Below are positions 23,443 through 34,600 of a stretch of DNA of 64,000 nt, in pieces. A program made the translations under genes and the position numbers. The notes under the pieces are model-generated. The model saw only the letters and a program-made list of their open reading frames with translations. It was not told the origin of the DNA and made no database searches. How positions within the stretch are numbered: the first letter of the stretch is position 1; every line of letters starts with the position of its first letter. Source of the stretch: Sipunculus nudus (taxonomy: Eukaryota > Annelida > Sipuncula > Golfingiida > Sipunculidae); the NCBI GenBank assembly GCA_026874595.1, contig CM049306.1, positions 57,790,019 to 57,854,018 on the forward strand, written 5' to 3'.

Positions 23443-23485
<43 letters not shown>
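23443..23485 (+). repeat. (AT)n microsatellite
   Basis: About 43 bp of AT repeat immediately before the ~65-bp tandem array. Confidence 0.95.
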
Positions 23486-23486
<1 letters not shown>

Positions 23487-23715
23487 GCACTCTGACAGGC
23501 ATACTCTGCTAGCAGAAACGCTAATCTATGGCCATGCTACCCCGCTTGTCACAGAGGCATACTCTGACAGCAGAGACTCTGATCTATGGTCATGGTAACG
23601 GGTGGTCACAGAGTCATATTCTGACAGCAGAACCTGATCTGTGGTCATGGTAACCGATGGTCACAGAGGCATACTCTGACAGCATAAATTCTCTGATCTA
23701 TGGTCATCCTGTAGC
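23487..23715 (+). repeat. Minisatellite, ~65-bp unit, about 3.5 copies
   Basis: Repeats of 'ggcatactctgacagcaga' plus 'ctgatctatggtcatggtaa' with 'ggtcacaga'. Lies inside the 21.8-24.3 kb element. Confidence 0.9.
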
Positions 23716-24299
23716 GGACAAAAGAATGATACTCTCATGGCCAATAGTAAAATAATATTCCGAAGGAGATAAATTTACCAGAGTTGTATGTTCTGTATGC
23801 ACACACAGGGAAAGGGCGCTGATGGCTGGCAGAATATATTCAAATGGTATTTTTGTTTACTTTATGAGAGTCGAACTTTGTCATGTACATGCAGTTGACC
23901 TTTAGTTTTTTGCATTAAATATTTATAAAGATAAAGTATACCTCCATATATATTCATTTATTTGTAATTTTATGAAACATTGTACACTATAGTAGACTAT
24001 TTAAAACTAAAACAACAGTGAAAACTAAATATTTATCATGGCGGGGCAATATGAGCACATTTACCCAAACAGTGGGGTAATATGAGCACAATTTCAAATT
24101 AAAAGATTAGTCCTTATTTTGTTCAAATTATTAGAGGAACCAGTATTTTCGTCATATTGCCTTTCTATGAGACTATCTCCTTCTAATCAAACCGAAAACA
24201 TGCTGCTAACGGCGATTAATTACTTCTGCCATGAAAAAGAGCTTAAGGTGCTCATATTCCCCCCATGTACCCTAAAGGCTAATGCCGGTATGTACATAG

Positions 24300-27100
24300 G
24301 CTTCTAGATATAGCCTATAGCTAAATCCAATCGCTTTATGAGATTAACAGAATGAAATCTAACAAATACAGGCCTATATATTTTTCATTATTTTCATACA
24401 TCATTCCAATGGGTTGTCAGGCTGAGTTTTTTATTTATTGAAACAAAATTAAAAAATTAAATTTTAAGAAAAAAAGTACAATTAAATGTAAAAGCTGGCA
24501 TGACAAAAGAAAGGAGTATTCACTGAATTTATAGGCCTAATAGGCCTATAATTGGTCGATATCAAATACTAAGTGACAAACATGTCAACACCTGTTTATA
24601 CCAGGTTGACCGCTCCATCATCATGTAAAAGTTTTAGGTCGTCCATCAGTCCATTACTTTGTCAGTAAATTTGTCTTCAGGTTAATCATTGAAACTGACA
24701 CCATTTTCTTTACGCTTCGCATGTATTTAAGTGTCTACCGACTCTTTGTGTTTCGCCACTTTTGCATGGTTAGCTAGGCCTATATAGTATATATATAAAG
24801 CGGCGGGGTAACTAAAAAATTAAATTAGGAAATGATCATTCATTGAAGTTAATTGTTTTAACATTTGAGTAAAAAAGTACGATGTTATGCTGTCTGCCGT
24901 GGTCGTCAAGATTGCAGTCCAATCCGACGTCAAGCCTAGGGCGCACATCATGCACAGAGGGAGTCCAAGTAGTCCTGCCGCCTTTCAAATTCATAAATTT
25001 ACATGCAAAGTTAACCCTCATGCTGATACAGTTCCTAATGTGTTTTTAGTCTATCAAAGGTAACTAATTGCAGCAACAGATGACAAAATTACACGTTGCA
25101 AGAGCACTTTGTTTGCCTTCTCTCAAATAAATGCAGATCTTTCAAATAAGTGCAAAATAGTGCAGATCTGTGCAATTCTGTTATGGAGTATAGAATACAT
25201 CATCCGAAGACATAGGCCCTGCCGCCCCCTTTATGATTGATTTTTTTATAATTGCATAACTTTATAATAAAAATGATAAAGTTATAGTTTGCTTACGTTG
25301 TGGTGTTTACATATATCATTATTATTTGTAAGTTACACCTAGAAACGAACGAATTTGCGGGTTTCCATTTTTTGTGCCTGTGGATGCATGCTGTTGCATG
25401 TTCTCTGGACCCCTCGAATATCTCTATTTGCTCCCCCCTTGGCATGCTGGCGGTTGGTTCGACTTCCTGCTTGGATTTGTGGCATTTTCGTCTTCGACTG
25501 TGAACAAAAAAAATACACCCTTTCAACTGGAGGGCTCTCAGCGGGCTTAACAGCCTACATCCTCAGTCAGTCAGCCAGCCACGTGCGACAAAATGGCCCG
25601 CGTGGCGGTTTCTCAGATTTGAATGTAGATGAATTCAGTCGGTCGCTGGACAATTTGGCTAATTTGTGTGAAAACATACCGGGGGGGTTATATGATTCCT
25701 GCTTAACACCAGAGTGAAAACATTTTTTTTCGCATGCAAAATAAGGTTTTAACCGGGCTTTACAGTGAAGCCAGATTTGACTTTCAATTAACCACCCATG
25801 AACATTTAACCATCCCCACCCCCTAACTTAATATATGATATATGGATATTTCAGTGTCTTTGTGGTAAATGTCGTAAAAAGGAGCAGTCGACAAACGGCC
25901 ATAGGCCTATATATATATATGCGCCAAATTCTCTGGGTCCGTATTGGTACAGCTTGCCCCTTGTTATGCATATATAGGTACGTGGCACCACAAGTCTTAT
26001 TTAAAGAAATACTGATAAATAAAATTAATTACAACCAAACCGATAACAGACAGGAGAGTAGTCAGAGACTACAACCTACGCCGGGATCCTAATCAAACTA
26101 CACTGCAACACGGGAAATGTATGTCACTCCACCCAAGGTTAGCTCGCGGACAAAAATTGCCCACTAATATCGACGAAAAGTTTTATTATATAGAAATAGT
26201 CGTATGCAATAAATGAATAGCATTCTTATAGAATTAAAATCATATTATGGTTTTTAAGAATCCTCCCAAATTTAATGAATTGTTTCTTGGGTGTTTAACC
26301 TTTTAGTATAGAATAGCACACCGACCAATCATGTACCCATGGGAAAACAAGTTTTAACTCTCGGCAACTGGCGGAGGTATAATAAAGCCGGCAACAAATA
26401 AAAACAATGTTGAACAAATCAAACGAATAAAAAAATAATTTGAATGTTTCGTCATTGTCATGCACGTGCACTTAGAAAAGGAATCTAAAATCTAGGTGAT
26501 TATCTGTTTTCAGATTGATATATCAACCGACTCGAGAGAAATGTAATTTTGAAATAAATTGTACTAAAATGATCGATATGACGTCTAGGTCAGTGTCCTT
26601 AACACGGTCATGATTCAAATCGGTATAGGCATGACCTGCACAGATATCTATATGAAATGCAGATGCATTATTTGTTTTTCTACGCCTTTTGAACACGTGA
26701 CAAATTGGACAGCTCCGCACAGTAAAGCGTTATACTGTTATGATGTGTAAATATATGGGTGGGGTGTTTTTTTTTAATTTCAGAAGTTTTAAAGGGGTTT
26801 GCAATACGCCACTGCCCACTGGCGATACACGATACGTAGTTTCGAACCGTATCATTTCTGATTAAAAGCCCCCACCCCGCCTATTCTATTTAAATGTTAT
26901 GAGTACGATTATATAGATTGTATTTTATTTGGCATGACGTAAATTACACAGTTTTCGTATACCACTGGAAATAAGAATGCAATTAATTACATTCCCTTCA
27001 ATTTCTTGATTTTTTCTGCGGCTTTGATCACGTATTCCACCACGCATGCAAAGCATATCGCGAACTCTATCGACTAACGTATCGAAACGTGTGGATATGT
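24300..27100. other. Intergenic region between SLC41A and NOPCHAP1, part 1
   Basis: No supported gene. A 120-codon plus-strand frame at 25355-25717 is Cys/Leu/Arg-rich at first and lacks recognisable domain or splice context. The remainder is AT-rich with short ATATAT runs. Confidence 0.4.
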
Positions 27101-27102
27101 AT

Positions 27103-27103
27103 G

Positions 27104-27170
<67 letters not shown>
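27103..27170 (+). repeat. (TA)n microsatellite
   Basis: About 68 bp of nearly pure TA/AT repeat with a single GT interruption near 27119. Confidence 0.95.
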
Positions 27171-27173
<3 letters not shown>

Positions 27174-27551
27174 TATATTGATTTATCCCTATCAACTAAT
27201 AGTGACAGGGATTTTCAACTGTGCAAAAATGGGGGCATTATTGGAGGTATAATACCATATCAGTCTTGTGTACGAGATACACGCACTTAACGCAGCAGTT
27301 ACGCTCCCGAGGCAGCGGAAATCTTGAGCTTCTAAAGAAGCAACTGATTTTCATATAGGTATAGTAGGCCTATAGTTAAAGCGCTGTGTAAAGAGAGTAC
27401 GCAGCAGTTAACCATGCATTGCAGTTGTACCAGACATCCTTTAATGAGAAACTCTGGGACGGCTGCAGTGGTTAACCGCTGCCTGAGGAGAGTATATAAT
27501 AGATACATTCATCAGGGACATAAAGAATAGATAACATACAGAATTTAAGGC

Positions 27552-27710
27552 TACAGGGGCGGATCAACGATTTTGGAAAGGGAAGGATTAAACCCAGGAA
27601 GCCTAAAAGGAACCTAAAATATGGTCCATGCACCTGGAAAGGTGCGAGTCCAGGTCGAAAAAAACTGGTTTGAAACCCTAAAATGGGGGACCCTTCTGGT
27701 TCTGCTACTG
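27552..27710. repeat. Fragment of a 'ggggcggatc' dispersed repeat
   Basis: Begins 'caggggcggatcaacgattt' then 'tggaaaggg' and ends 'aaaatgggggaccc'. Similar phrases occur at 41.55-41.75 and 44.64-44.75 kb, suggesting one family of short inverted-end elements. Confidence 0.4.
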
Positions 27711-29265
27711 GGCTTTATACAACCTGACCACTTCTGCGATATATACGGCAGTTTCGTATGATTATCATTGAAGGTCTCAATACAAGTCTTGTGTACGAAA
27801 AAATGCTTTCTCGTATCTTTGGACTTGCAAAATTCGAGACAAAGGCCTAAATATACGCACGGACGGACACACCAATTCACATGTGACCATTTCATGATGT
27901 CAAGTTTCGGGAAATTCTGTTCAGCGTTTAACGAGGAATTCACCGGAAACAAGCCGGATAAAAAACTCAGTATCAGTGAAATGCTGTTTTATACAATAAA
28001 ACTAGTTAACTGATATACGACAAGCACTTGCATTACCTAAGTGCTTTTTGTTTGTGCAGCGAGGATTCCTCCAGAAAAAAAGACAATTTAAGGCTCTGAT
28101 GTGACTGACTGGTGTAACGCCGAACACTTAATTCATTATTAAATGACAGTACACCTTAGGGGTTATGTGGTTTAGTATTGTTTTTATAAAACGGTGTTGA
28201 CATTAGGTTTGTTTTCTTTAAGGTATCGATAATTAATCAATTTGTCACATGATTTCCTCACTTTCATGGTTTCCCGCACTGTCAATTAAATTGACTCGGA
28301 GATTTCATTTGTGGATAAATATATGGAAAACATAAGTTAATCTACTCATTTCAACTCGATTTATTTAAAGTCGGAGCTTTACAAAACTTGTGTCAAACAT
28401 TAGCCATAAGCGGCTTCTTATGCCGACTAAACATAAAATAAAATCAGTGATTAACGTATATGTAAAAGTGAGAAATGTAGCATAAAATGGTAATGATGAC
28501 AATGACCATGAATATACATGCAAGTACAGAACCATACAGCTTGTATTATGGTTAAGAATAAGACATGGTAATCTAGTATTTACATAAACTGCATTTACAT
28601 ATTTGACCGATCCATTTGTCCAGGTACGTATCTTTTAAATATGTTAAACTATCAGAGGTTTTTATCTATTTTTTTCTAATTCATTCCAAAACTTGGTACC
28701 AAGATATTTGAGAAAAAGTTGCCATATTTTGATGTGCGGAACCTTGGCAAAGAGTGTGGATATTCTTGACCGGTTAGTTGATAATGTGAACATACTTAGT
28801 AAAATATATTTGGTGACATCTTATGTACCGGAACAACTTTATACCGGTACACTGAACTTAGAAGTTCTCTTAATCTCGGCAAATATAAAGTTTACATGTC
28901 AGCTTTTTATAACAGAACTTATTCACATTGATTGTTAGAGATATATGTCAATATTTTTTAAAACAAATAAAGTTGCATGTCCGTAACTTGAAGGCAGAGT
29001 AATCTTGTAGCGAAGTGACCTCTGGTGGATATTGCAATTGGCGTGATCTGGGAGACTATGATCTGGGGAGAGAGGCGCCATCTAGGTATGGTACACAGTA
29101 CTGGCAGAACTTGTGTTTCATGTTTTACGACATTCAACATTTTGATTGCCAATTGTTTATAAATACTATTTTTATATTAAAAAATCCATTTATTATTCAA
29201 ACTTATTTTTAGAACAATTTCTCGATAAAAAATACGCACGTTAAACCTTTTACGACATCATAAAA

Positions 29266-29398
29266 ATGGCAGCCTCCATGAGCACGCGAAGTACTGCATG
29301 TAAAAATGAGAACAACTCAAGTGACGCCAAGATTACTGCGAGTGGCCATACAGTTAAACAGAGTTCAGAAGATTTACTGAATATAAAGCCAAATCACA
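29266..29398 (+). CDS. NOPCHAP1: NOPCHAP1 coding exon 1
   Basis: Starts at ATG in context aaaATGG (A at -3, G at +4); a second in-frame ATG follows four codons later. Codes MAASMSTRSTACKNENNSSD and ends ...KPNH with one extra base before donor gtaagt. Mostly polar and low in hydrophobics, as in the family's poorly conserved N-terminus. Confidence 0.82.
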
Positions 29399-29951
29399 GT
29401 AAGTTTCTGGGATGAGAAATTTAAAGATTATAGCACCTGTATCCAATTGCTTGTATTTTCGCTCAGTCCTTACCCCCCCCCCCGGCACTCGGTAAAACCC
29501 GGAATTTCCGAGGATATTCCGAGATCCCTCGGAATAAAAGTTTGAGCCATTCCCCCCGGCAGAGGATCCTTGAGAGTAGAAAAAAAGTACCCATACCTGA
29601 AGAATGAACAATTATCTTCACATTTATTCAGGGTTCCGTCCTAATCCTCGACTTATTAAGGTACTGCGTACGATTGTTTTAACATCTTTTCAAACAGCCC
29701 TGCATGACTGCCATGTTTACTAATATTTTGGAAGCGCCTGGAGAATTCCCGGAAAATCCAGACCCACGGCGACCGGGCCCACTCAAAACCACATAAAAAA
29801 ACTGCAGCTTTCTCCATTCCTGTTGACAAATTAATTATTACCTGTTGGATTACATCGTTTATTTGTTTAATTCTTCTATAGCGCTTTAATTACATTATGA
29901 TTTCATATATTAGGTCTATAGATAGTAAATTAATAGTAATAAAATGTACAA

Positions 29952-30003
<52 letters not shown>

Positions 30004-31503
30004 ATATATATGGATATTTAAAATCATTACATTGGTATTTTAAATTCAATATTTCATTGTGGTATCAGGTGTATTTCATGAGGCCTAATTTACTTCAATT
30101 TGTACATATTTCATTTGATTGTTATGGTTCAGTTGTTAATAAATGATTTTGTTTTCAAATGTGTTCCTTTGTTCATTGGACTAATAAAAAATAGAATTTT
30201 AATAATGCCAGTGGTAAATGAAGACACTTGTAGACACTGATACTGCTGTAGCCTCCCTGTCCAAATGTCATGCCACTTCCATTAATTATAGAATCTCTCT
30301 CCGTGCCCTGCCTCTTTCTTTAGTTGTGGCCTTCCACAATATTTCATGATCTTATTATCAGTAAGAGGAGTATATCTGATAAATCTACAATTAACTCTCT
30401 TTACTGGCCATATCCTTTTTATCCAGGCTTATGAGCACTCTATTGAAAATATTGGTGTGCGAGCTAGGACAAAGATATTAAGATAAATCAGATAATAAGC
30501 TTAAAATAAACAAATGTGGGTCTTTACTGGGTGTGTGAACCATTTCTAATAAGTGAAAACGAGAAAATTGCAGGTGGCTACCAGCTTGGAACCATTGTTT
30601 TGCTTGCACTTTCTGTTTTATTCACTAGATGGCACTATTTTAGGGACCAGGCAGTAAATGTTATGCTTGGAATTACGTTTGATTTCCATGATGAATGAGC
30701 CTGAAACCAACAGCCAATCAAAGGAAGGAATTTAAAAACTGGCTTCTCCCTGTGTCCTTGACCCTACAGCAACATGTCATGTTTGGTTAGAAACCTGCGA
30801 GCATCGCTTCTTAACTTTGCACCTGGAATATATGTTTTATTTTCTTATTTGAGCAAGAAAACAAGTAAGGAGTTGTAGTTAAGGGTATGTTAGCTAGAGT
30901 ATGTTTGGTAATTTGGCCAAAAGAGGGATATTTAGTAATATCAGACCGTGCACCACAAGAATGCATGCAGTGCTTTCCGTCTCTGTATTATAGAGATGGA
31001 CACTCTGTGTAGGGCACTCGGAAAAACCCGGAATATCCACAGAATATCCTCAGAAATTCCGAGATATCTCGGAATAAAAGTTTGAGCGAAGTCCCTTATT
31101 GGACGACTCAAGAAAGTCAGAAAAAAGTACCCATACCTAAAGAATGAATAAAAATCTTTCCATTTCTTTGGGGTTCAGTTCTTAACTTTACCTTATTAAG
31201 GTACAGCGGACGATTTTATGAACATATTTTCAAAAGGCCCTGGACGACCGCCATGTTTACTATTATTTTGAAAGCATCAGGCCAATTCCGGGTGAATCTA
31301 GCCCCACAGCAACTTGGTCAGCCCACTTAAAACCACATAAGTAAAAAACTGTTTCTTCATTTCTGTTGACAAATTATTTTGTACCTGTTGCAGAACATCG
31401 TTTAATTCTTTTACAGCAGAATAGTTTCATTATTATTAAATATATAAGGTCTATAGATTATAATGTATAATGGGATAATAAAATGTACAAAAATATATAA
31501 TCA

Positions 31504-31552
<49 letters not shown>

Positions 31553-31613
31553 TATTTAAAATCATGTACAAATATTCAAATTTGTGTAAAAAAGTATTAA
31601 ACATATATAGATA

Positions 31614-31662
<49 letters not shown>

Positions 31663-34600
31663 ATATATATTTACAAATGTTGATTACATACATGTAATCA
31701 TATGTTGATATATGTCAGGGTATGTATGTGTTAATTTATATCCATATTTTCTGTATTTGTTTTATTTTTACTATTTCTCTGTAAGAATAAAAATCACAAA
31801 TGTACTAGTATTAATTTACTTTTACTGAATGTTGCATTTGTAAATTGTTCATACATAGACACCAGGTATTATGTGTATTTCATGATCATTTCACTTTTCA
31901 TTTGTAAATATTTCAACAATTGTCACTTAATTGGTATAACATGTATTTGACATAGTGACCATTTCACTTTTCATTATGTAAATATTTCATTTCTCGACAC
32001 CTGGTGTTACATTTACTTCATTTGCAATTTACTTTTCATTTGTAAATATTTCATACACTGTGTAAACAATAGTTTATTGAATCTTAAATTAATCCATAAC
32101 AGGGCACAGCCCTATATTAATTCCTCTCCTCTCTTATATATACATTGTCACCTGGTAACGTACATAATTTATTTCAAGATGATGATTTCACTTTTCATTT
32201 GTAAATATAATTCATAGTATAGGGATTGTATTACATGATCATTTTACTTTTCATTTGAACATAATGCACAAATTGATACCTGGTACTACTTGTATTTCAT
32301 CTTATTACTTGTCATTTGTAAATATTTCATATATTGATAGCTGGTATCTGGTGTATTTCATCAGGCTGAATTTACTTTTAATTTTTCAATATTTCATTTG
32401 ATTATTATGGTTCAGTTGCAAATAAATTATTTTTTGAGGGAGTTGTCTTCTTTGTTCATTTATCAAATAACAAAATAGAATTTTAATAATGCCAGTGGTA
32501 AATGTAGACACAGATACTGCTGAAGCCTCCATATCCTGCCCCTTTCTTTAGTTGTGGACTTCCACAATATATTATAATCTTATTATCAGTAAGAGGAGTA
32601 TATCTGATAAATCTCAAATTCACTTGCTTTACTGGCTATTTAACCATTTCCTTTTTATCCAGGCGTGTCAGCTGTTTATACTCTCCCAGAATTGTCCTAA
32701 AACCGCCGGAAGTAGGTATAATCCACCATAAACATTGCCTTTGTCCACAGCCAGTCAGCTCTGGCTCGGAAAAACGTAGAATACACATTAATCATAAGAA
32801 GATTAGAACTGAACCCTGAAGAAATAGGAAGATATTCAATCTATAGGTTTAGATACTTTTTTCTTATTGTCATAGGTCCTCCGCCAAGGGAAATTGCTCT
32901 AACTTTTATTCCAAGGAATCTCGGAATATCCTCGGAAATTCCACGGATTTTCCGCGTTTTACCGAGTGCCGTGGTTATGGTGGGTACTGGGTAAAAACCT
33001 GTCGTACTGGCCAGTAGCCAGTAAGTACTGACAGATGGGAAAGACCTGGATTTGGATTATTTCAGCATATAAAAGCACATACTTGATAAATTCAATTGTT
33101 AAAGTATAAAAGATTTTTTTGTATTAATTTTTTCTCAAGCCAAACTGAGATGTACAAAATTTGCCCACTTTGGCTAAATGAAATATCGGCTGTGCCTCCT
33201 GATAAACTCGGCTCAGCTTGATCTTGATTCAGCTGGCTGCAGTGCAAAATGGTGGCAGCGCTGGGCTCTATGACCTGACATTATTATGCATCATCGCATG
33301 TTGTCATTTACATAAGTATTACTTTTTCATGGGTAAGAGCGATCATTACTTGTTAAATGATGGTGTATGTAACTGTTGATTCATTGCAGATCCTCATCAC
33401 AATTTCCTCCTGTTGTCAGAAAACAAGAATGCCCCACCAGCCATTAGCAGACTACCGGCAAGCAGTGGTAAGTAGTGGTCTGTGGTAGTTCAGTGTATTG
33501 TTTGCAGGGTTTTAAATGGGTACAATTTTTCTGGGACACAGGAGACCAGCAAGCCAGAAAATTTACTTGACCGTCAGGGATTTTACCTGATCAATTTTCT
33601 ACTGAAATTTTATTTTCCTCCAAATTTGTATTGAAAACTCTTATATTAAGTAAACTCATCGCAAAGAACGTAATGTATTGCATAGCTTTGTACACATTTT
33701 ATTATTTCTTACAAGGTAACTTTCTGGTTTACAAAAGATCTCTGATATGAGAATAAATGATGTAATCTGAATCAGACCCTGCAGGACCTCAATTAAGGTT
33801 TCTGGCAAATTCTGATGGTCCAGCACTTATTCTAGCCCTGTTGTTTTGTATGAAACACCAATTAAAATCAGCCCTGCTGGCAGCAGTGGTCAGTAAACAT
33901 GAAGGGTGGTAGATGTAGGAATATTTACTTGTTTTCAGCAAGCAAAGATTATGTGTAGGAATTTGGTAAAGAATATTAAAACAATAAGCACTTACTTAAG
34001 ATTAGCAAGGTCAACCTATATTTTAAATTCAACATTTTTACTCGATGGCACAAAACCTGAAATTTTTTTCAGCAATACTTAAAAAGTAAATCTAAGATCT
34101 TCAGTCAATTTTGTTAGTTTCATCTTTGCAGGTGTAGACAGTATAGCAGATTTGTATTAATGATAACTTCTTGGTTATATTGCAGTGCTGAGCCGGGTTA
34201 AAAACTTTCTCCCCAACATGGAGGCATCAAATATAAAACTACAGGAGAGAATCAGGCAAGAAGGGGAGGATGCAGTTAACCTGGAGAATGTAGAGGAAGA
34301 TGCTCAATATGTGGAAATGGTATGGCCAGCAGGGACAATCAGCCTCCCTTTCTGTGCTTCTGTATTATTGTAACGGCAATAAAATATCTGGCCTAAGTTA
34401 GAATTCCAGCAAAATCAATGCATATTTAATGAGGTTAGAGGTCAACGCACTTTTGATGCATCTTGTGACTTACCAAAAATCCTTGGATTTTCATGAAACT
34501 CATATTACATATTTACCAATAGACTTTCTCACCTGATTTACATTTTCATCAAAATTTACACATATTCAATGAGGTCAGAGGTCACCACACTTTGGAGGTA

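Larger units (their letters stand above)
21776..24277. mobile_element. DNA element with 'TAGGGTACAT' inverted ends (~2.5 kb)
   Basis: Left end TAGGGTACATAGGGGTAATA followed by TGAGCATAT; right end reads in reverse as TTTAGGGTACATGGGGGG then AATATGAGCACC. Motifs 'gggtaatatgagca' recur inside in both orientations (about 22165-22235, 24035-24100), typical of subterminal repeats of a DNA transposon or of nested short copies. No transposase frame is visible, so it is non-autonomous or decayed. The superfamily cannot be decided: no clean target duplication was seen. Confidence 0.65.

Noticed and set aside
25355-25717. 120-codon plus-strand frame
   Set aside because: No recognisable domain, no clear exon context, and an overlapping minus-strand frame over the same GC-richer patch.
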